The notes beneath the pieces are model-generated. The model saw only the letters and a program-made list of their open reading frames with translations, ran no database searches and was not told the DNA's origin. This document shows positions 18,209 through 27,329 of a DNA stretch of 64,000 nt, in pieces. A program made the translations under genes and the position numbers. The stretch's first letter is position 1, and every line of letters begins with the position of its first letter. Location: NCBI GenBank assembly GCA_015075275.1, contig JABTUU010000002.1:1178001-1242000 (forward strand). The letters are read 5' to 3'. The DNA is from Anaerolineales bacterium (GTDB taxonomy: Bacteria; Chloroflexota; Anaerolineae; Anaerolineales; Villigracilaceae).

Positions 18209-20068
18209 GTGGGAAGTCTCATCGGAAAAAACATCGAGCGATATGAAATTCTTGAAGAGCTCGGCGAAGGCGGCATGGCGGTGGTGTACCGCGCAAATGA
18301 CTCGCGCCTCGACCGCGATGTTGCCATCAAGGTCATCCGCAAGGGAGCCTTCCCCGCCGACCACATTGACCGCATCCTGAAACGTTTCGAGCGCGAGGCG
18401 AAGGCGCTGGCGCGGCTTTCGCACCCAAACATCATGAAAGTGCATGACTATGGGGAACATGAAGGCTCGCCCTATCTTGTGATGGAATACCTGCCCGGCG
18501 GAACTCTGAAGAAAAAGATGGGCAAACCCATGCCATGGGAACAAGCCATTCAACTCATACTACCGATTGCGGAAGCGTTGGATTACGCCCACAGCCAGAA
18601 CATGATCCACCGCGATGTGAAGCCCTCGAACATCCTGCTCACCCAGCGCGGACAGCCGATGTTGACCGATTTCGGCATCGCCAAGATTCTCGAAGTAGAA
18701 GAAGGACAGACCCTGACCGGAACCGGCATGGGTGTAGGCACGCCGGAATATATGTCGCCGGAGCAATGGAAGGGGAAATCCAGCCCGCTCTCTGATATTT
18801 ACTCGCTGGGCGCGGTGTTATATGAACTGCTTGCCGGGCGCAAGCCTTATCTTGCCGATACCCCCGCCGACCTGTTATTGAAACAAGCTACTGAGCCTTT
18901 GCCGCGATTGAGCATGTTTGCAAAGGAATTGCCCCCGAACGTGGAGAAAATCCTCTTCAAGGCATTGGAGCGCAAGCCGGAGGATCGTTACGCCTCCATG
19001 GCTCAATTTGCCTCTGCGTTGGAAGCCCTGCTTAAGGGGTCGCCTGTTCCTGTTCCTAAACGGCAGATGGATGATTCTCAGGCGACATTCGATCAGTTTG
19101 AACCGCAGAAACCGAAAGCCGCTAAAAAGCAGAATAGAGCCCAGACACTTACAGACTCTGGCGCTAAACAAGGCAGGAAGATTCAATTGCCAATCCTATT
19201 GGGGTTGGGCGCAGTGGGAATCCTATTTATAGGATTCATAATAGGGATGGCATCGGGAGGATTTTCGAGATTATTCCCCACCCCCACGCCGATATTTACT
19301 GCCACGCCGATACCCCTTCCAATCCAGATCACCGACGACAAAGGCGTGACCATGCGCCTCGTGCCGGCAGGCGAATTCACAATGGGAAGTAATGATGGGG
19401 CAGATGATGAAAAACCGCCGCATGAAGTGTATTTGGATGCCTACTACATGGATGTTTACGAAGTGACCAACACCCTCTACGAAACCTGTGTAACGGCGGG
19501 CATTTGTTCCCCGCCGCAAAGTATAAGTTCCTACACCCATGACAGTTATTACGGCAATTCACAGTACGATGACTACCCCGTTATTAATATTGACTGGAAC
19601 CAAGCCAATGCCTACTGCGAATGGCGCGGGGATCGCCTGCCCACCGAAGCCGAATGGGAGAAAGCCGCACGCGGCACGGATGAAAGGACCTACCCATGGG
19701 GGGATGAATTTTCGTGCCGGAACGGCAACTTCGACGATGAAACTCAATTGGATGATTATGTAGTCCCCGGCGGGCCCGATTGCGACGGCTATGCAGATAC
19801 TTCTCCCGTCGGCAGTTACGAAAGCGGAAAAAGCCCTTATGGAATATACGATTTGGCAGGAAATGTCTGGGAGTGGGTATCCGATTGGTACGATGCCTAT
19901 CCGGGGAATACGATCAGCGATGACGATTATGGATCTACATATATAGTGCTGCGGGGCGGCTCGGGGGTCAACGTCGTTAACGGCGCCCGTTCTGCGTATC
20001 GGGGCGACGGCACTCCAGACTACGTCGACAGCGGCGTTGGTTTCCGTTGCGCCCGCTCTCTTCCATGA
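18209..20068 (+). CDS. Receptor Ser/Thr kinase with FGE/C-lectin sensor; DGR-type variable end
   Basis: 619 residues: PknB-type kinase (12-270; glycine loop LGEGGMAVVY, Lys in VAIKVI, HRDVKPSN, DFGIAK, GTPEYMSPEQ), juxtamembrane linker, one TM (about 325-348), Thr/Pro linker and an extracellular FGE-sulfatase/C-lectin-fold domain (about 370-617). The domain lacks the CxxxxC pair of catalytic formylglycine-generating enzymes in its RGGS segment, so it is more likely a ligand-binding sensor. Its C-terminus is a variable region nearly co-linear with that of the kinase at 42948-44849. The start is GTG with AGGAG seven bases upstream. It follows the FHA-ABC exporter and could phosphorylate it. Confidence 0.9.
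   Translation: MGSLIGKNIERYEILEELGEGGMAVVYRANDSRLDRDVAIKVIRKGAFPADHIDRILKRFEREAKALARLSHPNIMKVHDYGEHEGSPYLVMEYLPGGTLKKKMGKPMPWEQAIQLILPIAEALDYAHSQNMIHRDVKPSNILLTQRGQPMLTDFGIAKILEVEEGQTLTGTGMGVGTPEYMSPEQWKGKSSPLSDIYSLGAVLYELLAGRKPYLADTPADLLLKQATEPLPRLSMFAKELPPNVEKILFKALERKPEDRYASMAQFASALEALLKGSPVPVPKRQMDDSQATFDQFEPQKPKAAKKQNRAQTLTDSGAKQGRKIQLPILLGLGAVGILFIGFIIGMASGGFSRLFPTPTPIFTATPIPLPIQITDDKGVTMRLVPAGEFTMGSNDGADDEKPPHEVYLDAYYMDVYEVTNTLYETCVTAGICSPPQSISSYTHDSYYGNSQYDDYPVINIDWNQANAYCEWRGDRLPTEAEWEKAARGTDERTYPWGDEFSCRNGNFDDETQLDDYVVPGGPDCDGYADTSPVGSYESGKSPYGIYDLAGNVWEWVSDWYDAYPGNTISDDDYGSTYIVLRGGSGVNVVNGARSAYRGDGTPDYVDSGVGFRCARSLP
19946..20055 (+). other. Putative DGR variable region A
   Basis: A 110-bp segment at the 3' end of the kinase gene that aligns without gaps to 42964-43073 on the minus strand. 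The first 18 bp and the last 17 bp (GGTTTCCGTTGCGCCCG) are identical; 24 mismatches all fall in the 17 variable codons between, mostly at codon positions 1 and 2. Both copies encode the RGGS ... GFRCA end of a C-lectin fold, where DGR target proteins are diversified. Confidence 0.7.
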
Positions 20069-20095
20069 TTCTGTTTTCTGTTCTCTGGAATTCTG
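20056..20095 (+). repeat. Shared 40-bp 3' flank of variable region A
   Basis: Forty bases covering the last codons, the stop and the 3' flank (starting CTCTCTTCCATGATTCTG), repeated with one mismatch at 42904-42943 on the minus strand behind the other variable region. In copy B it lies 20 bp further downstream, so it is non-coding there. Confidence 0.85.
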
Positions 20096-20114
20096 GTTTT
20101 CTGAATCGGGGGGT

Positions 20115-20135
20115 CTGGGGGGCAAAGCCCCCCAG
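20115..20135 (+). terminator. GC-rich hairpin downstream of kinase/variable region A
   Basis: A perfect 9-bp stem CTGGGGGGC/GCCCCCCAG with an AAA loop, followed by an AT-rich tract. It may terminate transcription. It also sits where DGR targets carry a hairpin needed for homing (about 60 bp past the identical GC-rich block). Confidence 0.65.
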
Positions 20136-20223
20136 CGCTTAAAAAATTTTTCTTGCTAAACCCAATGCCGCGCGAGCGCATTGGGCGTGAAGGTTTCAAA
20201 AATAGATACCGGGAAGGGTCAGC

Positions 20224-22227
20224 ATGAACTCGCTTATCGGAAAGAACATCGGGCGCTATAAAATCCTTTCTCAACTCGGCAAGGGCGGGATGGCAGTGGT
20301 GTATGAAGCCTTGGACACCACACTTGACCGGCGGGTCGCCATCAAATTCATTCAGCCGGGCAAGGAGCAAATAGATGTTTTTCTTGCTCGTTTCAGGCGT
20401 GAAGCCAAGGCGCTTGCAAAACTCTCGCACCCGAATATCGTCAAGATATTCGATTCAGGCGAGTTCGAAGGCAACCCGTATCTGGTGATGGATTACATTC
20501 AGGGCGGCACGCTCAAGGATCTGATGAAAGACAAGCCTCTCTCGTGGCAAAAGTCTGTGCAAATAACGATCCAGATGGCGAGGGCGTTGGATGCGGCGCA
20601 TAAAGCGGATGTGCTTCACCGCGACATCAAGCCCAGCAATATCCTGATGGCAAATGACCGGACCCCGATGCTTTCCGATTTTGGCATCGCAAAGATCATA
20701 GGGGATGATGGCGAAACCGTCACCACCCTGACGGATACCGGCGCAGGCATAGGCACACCGGATTACATGGCGCCTGAGCAGGGAGTTGGCAAAGCCGATG
20801 AACGGTCTGATATCTACGCACTGGGGGTGGCGCTGTATCAACTGGTAACAGGTCGCCTCCCGTATCATGCGGATACACCGCTGGCGGTCATGCTTAAGAA
20901 AAGCACTGAACCGCTTCCCCCTCCTTCGACATACGTCAAAGGCTTGCCAAGTCAACTGGAGCAGGTTCTCGTCAAAGCGTTAGCCAGCAACCCATCAAAA
21001 AGATTTAAGTCCATGGGCGAATTTGAATCGGCGCTTGAAAGGCTTGGCGGCGGAGCAGACACATTGGGGACGTTTGTCGATCCCGTCACCGACGCCGATG
21101 CCACCTACGACCAATTCGAAACAAAAACAGGGACAATTCATACGAAGCCATTTTTGATTTTTCCGGTGGCTGTCGGCGCTGGGGTATTGATCCTGTGCGT
21201 GGGAATTCTTGGATTGGCATTTCTTGCTAACCGCATTTTGTTTACCCCAACTTCAGAAAGGGAAAACCCAACGGACTCTGCGCCACTTCCGCCATCGGTT
21301 CAGGAAGATACGCCTGCGCCAAATTCACCTACTGATGGAGCGTCCGCATCTCCTGAATCAGAAAACCCAACGGATTCTGCGCCGTCTCCCACGGCGGGAC
21401 TATTGCCCGGTGAAGAACCCGCCTCCACCATCCCGGAAAGAAACTTCCCTATCCAAATTGCCTATGTGATCGGAACCTCTGGCGGGAATGCCAGTATTTA
21501 TGTCGCCGATGCGAACGGGGGAGGCAAAGACCTTCTGACGAATAACAATTGCGATAATTCGGTCCCTCATTGGTCGCCGGATGGAACATCCATCGTGTTC
21601 CAATCCGACTGCGACGGGACGTACGACATCTGGCAGATGAGCGCCAGCGGCGGCAGTCCCTTTATGCTGATCGGCAGTCAGGGGTACGACGACCGCGAGG
21701 CGCATTATTCTCTCTCAGGAGATCAGATCGTATACGTCCGCCATGAACTCGGCGTGTCGTACAATACCAATGGCGACATACGCGTCTATTCAGATGGAAG
21801 CGACAAGTCAACCGGGGTGAGCGGGCGCGGTCCCGTCTTTTCGCCGGACGGCTCCCAACTCGCATACATGCATCTTGACGGCGGGACGTGGCAGATCTAT
21901 GTCTACGATTTCAACAGCGGCGAAAACAGCCAAATCACATTTGGCGGCGATGACAGCCGCTGGCCCGCATGGTCTCCCGATGGTCGGGAGATCGCGTACA
22001 ACTCAGCCACAGGCCAAGGCTCAAACCCAACTGGAATTTGGACGATCTCTGCGGATGGCGGCGATCCGCAGTTGGTGATCGAAGGCGACTATGGGCGGCC
22101 GAGTTGGTCCGAATCGAATTTGATATTATTTAATAGCCCTCTTGGCTTATGGGTGGCGCGCCCCAACGGAGGCGGTTTGGAACAGATCACCAGCGATTAT
22201 GGCTGGGCAGGTTCATGGTCGCGGTAG
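20224..22227 (+). CDS. Receptor Ser/Thr kinase with PD40/TolB-like propeller
   Basis: 667 residues. Kinase domain 12-265 (LGKGGMAVVYEA, HRDIKPSNIL, DFGIAK, GTPDYMAPEQ); TM near 310-335; Pro/Ser/Thr linker with a repeated ENPTDSAP motif; then an extracellular beta-propeller of PD40/TolB-type repeats (about 415-665; WSPDG, FSPDG, WSPDGREI). Such propellers bind ligands, glycans or proteins. AAGGG precedes the ATG. The next gene begins 4 bp after its stop. Confidence 0.9.
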   Translation: MNSLIGKNIGRYKILSQLGKGGMAVVYEALDTTLDRRVAIKFIQPGKEQIDVFLARFRREAKALAKLSHPNIVKIFDSGEFEGNPYLVMDYIQGGTLKDLMKDKPLSWQKSVQITIQMARALDAAHKADVLHRDIKPSNILMANDRTPMLSDFGIAKIIGDDGETVTTLTDTGAGIGTPDYMAPEQGVGKADERSDIYALGVALYQLVTGRLPYHADTPLAVMLKKSTEPLPPPSTYVKGLPSQLEQVLVKALASNPSKRFKSMGEFESALERLGGGADTLGTFVDPVTDADATYDQFETKTGTIHTKPFLIFPVAVGAGVLILCVGILGLAFLANRILFTPTSERENPTDSAPLPPSVQEDTPAPNSPTDGASASPESENPTDSAPSPTAGLLPGEEPASTIPERNFPIQIAYVIGTSGGNASIYVADANGGGKDLLTNNNCDNSVPHWSPDGTSIVFQSDCDGTYDIWQMSASGGSPFMLIGSQGYDDREAHYSLSGDQIVYVRHELGVSYNTNGDIRVYSDGSDKSTGVSGRGPVFSPDGSQLAYMHLDGGTWQIYVYDFNSGENSQITFGGDDSRWPAWSPDGREIAYNSATGQGSNPTGIWTISADGGDPQLVIEGDYGRPSWSESNLILFNSPLGLWVARPNGGGLEQITSDYGWAGSWSR

Positions 22228-22231
22228 CGGG

Positions 22232-23716
22232 ATGAGACAAAAAAATTCCAGCAGGATTCGTTTGACCCCAATTCAAAGGGCGGTTCTTTGGATTCTCGCG
22301 GCATTGCTCGTTGCGGTTGTCGCCATGTTCTTTTGGATCGTAAGATCATCCTCATTTTCCGCTGAAATTATCACGCCATCCGAAACGTCTCTTGCTCCGG
22401 CTACTCCTTCTCCGATTCAAATCACTACGTCTGTTGTCCGCGCCAAAACGCTCAGCTTTACCCCAACGCCGATCGTTTATACGGTTCAACAAGGCGACAC
22501 CCTGTATGGAATCGCCGCCAGGTTCAATGTAACTGTTGAAAAAATCAAGTCGGCAAACTCGCTCGCTTCGGATATGATCGTCATTGGGCAGGTTCTTACA
22601 ATTCCGACATCCACTGAAATGATCGCTGTCACCTCATTGCCGGGCACATTCGTTTCTGACCGTTATATGACGCAGAATGGAGATACGGTCGAAAGCATCT
22701 CGCAGAAATACGGCATTTCAGAGAACGCGCTGCGTGTTGCGAACTTCATGGCAGGAGATACATTACTGGCAGGGCAGTTCATTCAAATCCCATTACCCGA
22801 TCAGGAATTCCCGCAAAGGAAATGGCGTTTTTCGACCATTGATGGCGACGTGACCAAAGGCTATCCACTGTCATTGGCTGCCGGGCGGTTCACCCTTCAT
22901 TACCAACCGGATTCATTTCCCGCCCAAGATCCCGAGGCTCTCGCCCGCCTCGAACTGAACGCGCTCGCCTTCCTTGAGAGCCGTCTCAACCTTACGTTTC
23001 CATACCCATACGATGTCTATGTGGCAGGGACGAATTTTGAGCCGCCAAATCTCGCCCTGCGCGGCAGGGGCACGTCGGCGCTGTTTCGCACGTTTTTTTT
23101 GCACGATGGCACCGGGAACCCTGACGATCAACTTTATCTTGCAACCCACGAATTGACCCATCTCGTAATGTGGCATTCCTTTGGATCGCCTTCTTCAACC
23201 ATGTTAGGCGAAGGAACAGCCGTTTACCTCGGCATGGAGAACATCGCCGAATCCGCCCACATGCCATTAGAAAAATTTTGCGCGTTATATTTACAGGCGG
23301 ATTCTTTGCCATCCATATCCAGCTCTCAAACGACTTATCTGGGACACATCAATGATCTTCAAAACTATTATGCCGCCGGGTGTTTTGTGAAATACATTGT
23401 GGAAACCTACGGAATTGACGCGCTGAAACTTGTCTACCATAATGGAAATTATGCCGCGGTATATGGTAAGGAACTGTCCGCTCTTGAATCCGAATGGAGG
23501 GCGTATGTAGAAACATTTGATAAATCTGAAGACGTAACACCGTCAGAGTTGGTCGGCGCGGTAAATGATCTTGAGAATTCATACGCATCTTTTTTTTCAA
23601 GATTTACAGGAAGTCCCGCTCAAATGGAAGACTATCGGTACCTCGACAAAGCTCGCATTGCCCTGCTTGAAGGAAGGCTGTCAGAGATGCGCATCTTCCT
23701 TGAGCAATCTAAATAG
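22232..23716 (+). CDS. Membrane-anchored LysM gluzincin metallopeptidase
   Basis: 494 residues. An N-terminal TM helix (about 15-40) anchors the protein outside the membrane. Two LysM modules follow (about 85-130 and 145-190; QQGDTLYGIAARF and QNGDTVESISQKYG), which bind peptidoglycan-type glycans. The C-terminal part is a peptidase-MA-like domain with the zinc motif HELTH near residue 306 and a downstream GEGTA Glu. It likely trims cell-surface or secreted proteins. I start it at 22232, 4 bp after the preceding kinase stop; a longer frame begins inside that kinase gene. It is part of the kinase operon. Confidence 0.85.
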   Translation: MRQKNSSRIRLTPIQRAVLWILAALLVAVVAMFFWIVRSSSFSAEIITPSETSLAPATPSPIQITTSVVRAKTLSFTPTPIVYTVQQGDTLYGIAARFNVTVEKIKSANSLASDMIVIGQVLTIPTSTEMIAVTSLPGTFVSDRYMTQNGDTVESISQKYGISENALRVANFMAGDTLLAGQFIQIPLPDQEFPQRKWRFSTIDGDVTKGYPLSLAAGRFTLHYQPDSFPAQDPEALARLELNALAFLESRLNLTFPYPYDVYVAGTNFEPPNLALRGRGTSALFRTFFLHDGTGNPDDQLYLATHELTHLVMWHSFGSPSSTMLGEGTAVYLGMENIAESAHMPLEKFCALYLQADSLPSISSSQTTYLGHINDLQNYYAAGCFVKYIVETYGIDALKLVYHNGNYAAVYGKELSALESEWRAYVETFDKSEDVTPSELVGAVNDLENSYASFFSRFTGSPAQMEDYRYLDKARIALLEGRLSEMRIFLEQSK

Positions 23717-23745
23717 GTTATTTTTATATAGGGAAGAAAGGATTT

Positions 23746-25212
23746 ATGACTGACCTTGTCGGAAGAACCATCGGGCGCTATCACATCCTTGAACAACTCG
23801 GCGAGGGCGGCATGGCAGTTGTCTACAAAGCCCTGGATATGCGCCTCCAACGACAGGTTGCAATTAAAGTAATCCTTCCCCAGCGTCAATTTTCTCCAAA
23901 TTCTTTGAAGCGTTTTGAACGAGAAGCGCGCGCGCTGGCGCAGTTATCGCACCCCAACATCGTAAAAATTCTAGATTATGGCGAACAGGACAATCAGCCA
24001 TACTTGGTCATGGAGTATCTATCGGGCGGCACTCTCAAACAACACATAGAACGACAAAATGGAAAAGCTTTGGAATGGCGGGCAGCCGCCAAGCTGCTCA
24101 TACCCATTGCGTCCGCTTTGGAAGCGGCTCACCAGCAAAATATCATTCATCGCGATATTAAACCGTCGAATATTTTGCTCACAACGGATGGACATCCGAT
24201 GTTGAGCGATTTTGGAATAGCAAAAATCCTTGACAACGAAGATACTACGGACCTGACCGCCTCAGGCATAGGAATTGGCACGCCGCAATACATGGCTCCT
24301 GAACAAGGCTTGGGGCAAGTAGATACGCGTTCCGATATATATGCCTTGGGAACAGTTTATTATGAAATGGTGACCGGACGACTACCCTATCGCGCCGACA
24401 CTCCCATGGCAGTCATGCTAAAAAAGACGACTGAGCCTCTTCCACGACCTCAAAAGTTTGTTCCGTCGCTGCCGGACTCGGTCGAAGGAGTTTTGCTTAC
24501 CGCGCTCAGCCGCAACCCAGCTCACCGCTATCAAACGATGGCTGACTTTAGAACCGCTTTGGAGAATCCTCGCGCTGTAAAACCGCAAATTTCCCGCAGT
24601 AAAACCAAATCAACCGCTAACCGGTGGGGGGTTGGAGCGGCGGTTGGATGTGTCGGCTTTGCGCTTCTGATCATAGTGACCTTGGCTTTGTTTCCCCAAT
24701 TCGTTCCAAGAAATAATGACAATGACATTTCCCCATCGGCAATTTCAGTATCACCATTACCATTTCAAGATTCAGCAGAAACTGCGATTCCATCCCTTAC
24801 TCCGTGGCCGACGACGGCTCAATCTGATGCGTCTCAACCCACCGAAACTCCTCTCCCTACTGAAGCAGCCGATCTGCTATTCACTCAAGAGCAAGAGGCG
24901 ACAGGATTTATCATTGAGTACTGGGACCTTGTGAGTAATAAAGACTTTTCAACGGCTTATCAGTACTTGTCCACAGCATTTAAGGCAAGAAACCATCCCA
25001 ATGGGATCGCTGATTTTAGCGCCGGATTCAAGTATACAGCCAGCGTGCATGTCCTCAAAGCGGAAGTTATCGCCATCGATTCATCTTCCGCTACTGTAGA
25101 TGCGGAATTACAATTCGTCACAACTGATGGAACAGCCTTTACAACCGCCCATCGCTATACTCTCATTCGTGAAAACGGACATTGGGTAATCGATAGCGCG
25201 CGGAAGAAATAA
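23746..25212 (+). CDS. Receptor Ser/Thr kinase with NTF2-like extracellular domain
   Basis: 488 residues. Kinase 12-265 (LGEGGMAVVYKA, VAIKVI, HRDIKPSNIL, DFGIAK, GTPQYMAPEQ); TM about 293-320; Pro/Thr linker; a compact C-terminal domain of about 110 residues (378-487) with an alpha+beta pattern like NTF2/DUF4878 proteins (YWDLVSNKDFSTAYQYLS ... ENGHWVIDSA). That domain often binds small ligands. AAAGGA lies upstream of the ATG, and the gene ends 7 bp before the next kinase. Confidence 0.88.
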   Translation: MTDLVGRTIGRYHILEQLGEGGMAVVYKALDMRLQRQVAIKVILPQRQFSPNSLKRFEREARALAQLSHPNIVKILDYGEQDNQPYLVMEYLSGGTLKQHIERQNGKALEWRAAAKLLIPIASALEAAHQQNIIHRDIKPSNILLTTDGHPMLSDFGIAKILDNEDTTDLTASGIGIGTPQYMAPEQGLGQVDTRSDIYALGTVYYEMVTGRLPYRADTPMAVMLKKTTEPLPRPQKFVPSLPDSVEGVLLTALSRNPAHRYQTMADFRTALENPRAVKPQISRSKTKSTANRWGVGAAVGCVGFALLIIVTLALFPQFVPRNNDNDISPSAISVSPLPFQDSAETAIPSLTPWPTTAQSDASQPTETPLPTEAADLLFTQEQEATGFIIEYWDLVSNKDFSTAYQYLSTAFKARNHPNGIADFSAGFKYTASVHVLKAEVIAIDSSSATVDAELQFVTTDGTAFTTAHRYTLIRENGHWVIDSARKK

Positions 25213-25219
25213 GACCGAT

Positions 25220-27238
25220 ATGGAAAATCTAACAGGTCAATCTTTTGGTCGCTATCACATTCTTGAACAACTCGGCGAGGGCGGTATGGCGACCGTCTAT
25301 AAGGCGCTCGATACCGTGCTGGAACGCAACGTGGCACTCAAAGTTATTCGCAGCGACCAATTTGGCTCCGCAGTTTTGAGCCGCATGTTACAGCGATTCG
25401 AGCGTGAGGGAAAAGCGCTGGCAAAACTCTCGCATCCGAATATTGTCAAAGTCATTGATTACGGCAAACACGAAGAGACGCCTTATCTGGTGATGGAATA
25501 CCTGCCCGGCGGAACACTTAAACAAAAATTGCAGAATAAGCCGACGAACTGGCAGGATGCCGCCCGCTCCCTTCTTCCCATTTGCCGAGCGCTGGAACAT
25601 GCCCACGAGACAGGCGTCATTCACCGCGACATCAAACCTTCCAATATTTTATTTACGCCGACCGGCGAGCCCACGCTGACCGATTTCGGCATCGCCAAAA
25701 TCATTTCGGGTGACGAAACAACGAGCGAACTGACAAATACAGGCGTTGGCATCGGCACGCCGGAATATATGGCTCCGGAGCAGGGAGCGGGCAAGGTGGA
25801 TGAACGTTCGGACATCTACGCTCTCGGCGTGGTCTATTATCAAATGGTGACGGGTAGGCTTCCTTTCAAAGCCGATACGCCTATGGCGGTCATGATAAAG
25901 AAGACCACGGAACCTTTACCGCGCCCGAAGCAGTTTGCACCGTCTTTGCCGGATGATGTTGAACGGCTTCTTATCAAGGCATTGCAACTAGATCCAAATA
26001 ACCGGTATTCCTCCGCCAAGGCGTTTTGTTCTGCGCTGGAGCGTATTATCGAAGGGAAACCGCTTCCTAAAGAAAAATCGCTCAAAGAGAAGAATTTGCG
26101 TTTCGCCCTGCCGGTCATACTAGGTGTTGCAGCGCTTGTGGGAGTCATTGGCTTTGCGCTATTTGCCAGTTTCATCTATAACAAGATGCCTGCAAATACG
26201 CCAACTACACTTGAACCCGCAGTATTGGCGACCTTGGAAGAACAAACTCCCACATACGAACCGGTCGAGGATGATTCTCTTACCCTTGAGGTTCCAAATT
26301 CGATCGAAACCAAAATATCTGCCAAAGACGACTCGATTTTTGCGCTTGTCCCGGAAGGCGAGTTCGTCATGGGAAGCGACCCGAAAGACCCGTATTTCTG
26401 GGGCGCAGAAGAGCCCAAGCACACCGTCTTTTTGGATTCTTTCTGGATCCACCTCACGGAAGTCACCAACTCGATGTATCGCGCTTGTGTAAGCGATGGC
26501 GCCTGCTCCCCACCCTCCAAGGAATCGTCGCGAACCCACGATGATTACTTCAATAACGAAAGCTATAACGATTACCCCGTCATCAATGTGACTTTTGCCG
26601 ACGCTTCTAATTATTGCGAATGGATCGGCGGACGACTGCCGACTGAAGCGGAATGGGAAAAAGCCGCTCGCGGAACGGACGGCAGATTATTCCCCTGGGG
26701 GAACGATGAAATTCAAGACAATTATGCCAACCTTTGCGATGTAAATTGCACGAATTTAACCACTCCCGAATTGAACCTGAACGATGGATACGCAGAGGTC
26801 GCTCCAGTCGGAAGTTTTCCGGCTGGCGTCAGCCCTTACGGGGCATTGGATATGGCAGGAAATGTTCTTGAGTGGACATCGGATTGGTACGCGGTGGACT
26901 ATTACAAAAATTCTCCATATAAAAAACCCACTGGTCTTGCCAACGGAAATAAACATCCTGTTCGTGGCGGATCGTGGTTGAACCTGACCGATGGGATGCG
27001 TCCCTCAGCGCGATATAGTAAAAGATCCAATGAAGCATCGGATCTGATCGGATTTCGATGCGCGCAGGATGACCCGTTCGCTGGAGCAACAGATAACCCT
27101 TCTTCAACAAATGGAATTGAAATGATTCTTATCCCGGGGGGAGAGTTCTTGCGCAGCGCATCATCTGATGATCTTGCTGAATTAGCTACCCTCTGCCCCA
27201 ACTGCTCGCTTGAAACATTAATGGATACTCAGCCATAG
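25220..27238 (+). CDS. Receptor Ser/Thr kinase with FGE/C-lectin sensor and extra tail
   Basis: 672 residues. Kinase 12-265 (LGEGGMATVYKA, HRDIKPSNIL, DFGIAK, GTPEYMAPEQ), TM about 293-318, FGE-sulfatase-like extracellular domain about 370-615 ending GFRCAQ. After it comes a 50-residue tail (GIEMILIPGGEFLRS ...) that reads like the beginning of a second FGE domain cut short, suggesting a lost tandem domain. Its RGGS-to-GFRCA segment shows no nucleotide identity to the two variable regions, so it is not part of that homing pair. It starts 7 bp after the preceding gene with only a weak ribosome site; coupling is likely. Confidence 0.88.
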   Translation: MENLTGQSFGRYHILEQLGEGGMATVYKALDTVLERNVALKVIRSDQFGSAVLSRMLQRFEREGKALAKLSHPNIVKVIDYGKHEETPYLVMEYLPGGTLKQKLQNKPTNWQDAARSLLPICRALEHAHETGVIHRDIKPSNILFTPTGEPTLTDFGIAKIISGDETTSELTNTGVGIGTPEYMAPEQGAGKVDERSDIYALGVVYYQMVTGRLPFKADTPMAVMIKKTTEPLPRPKQFAPSLPDDVERLLIKALQLDPNNRYSSAKAFCSALERIIEGKPLPKEKSLKEKNLRFALPVILGVAALVGVIGFALFASFIYNKMPANTPTTLEPAVLATLEEQTPTYEPVEDDSLTLEVPNSIETKISAKDDSIFALVPEGEFVMGSDPKDPYFWGAEEPKHTVFLDSFWIHLTEVTNSMYRACVSDGACSPPSKESSRTHDDYFNNESYNDYPVINVTFADASNYCEWIGGRLPTEAEWEKAARGTDGRLFPWGNDEIQDNYANLCDVNCTNLTTPELNLNDGYAEVAPVGSFPAGVSPYGALDMAGNVLEWTSDWYAVDYYKNSPYKKPTGLANGNKHPVRGGSWLNLTDGMRPSARYSKRSNEASDLIGFRCAQDDPFAGATDNPSSTNGIEMILIPGGEFLRSASSDDLAELATLCPNCSLETLMDTQP

Positions 27239-27329
27239 ACAGGCGATTATTCGGCGAATTGTTCTCAACAAGAAAATCAAGGAAAGAACCCGGGATATAA
27301 TTAAAGCAATCTAAAAGTCAACCTATCGT

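Noticed and set aside
18209..20068. FGE domains as active formylglycine-generating enzymes
   Set aside because: The catalytic Cys pair expected in the RGGS segment is absent in the three FGE-kinases, and no sulfatase gene is nearby; a binding role is more likely.
22142..22231. Longer N-terminus of the LysM metallopeptidase
   Set aside because: These codons overlap the end of the preceding kinase gene and would place a hydrophilic segment before the membrane anchor.
25220..27238. A third member of the DGR-like variable pair
   Set aside because: Its RGGS-to-GFRCA segment shares protein pattern only; there is no nucleotide identity in the flanking blocks and no shared 40-bp 3' sequence.
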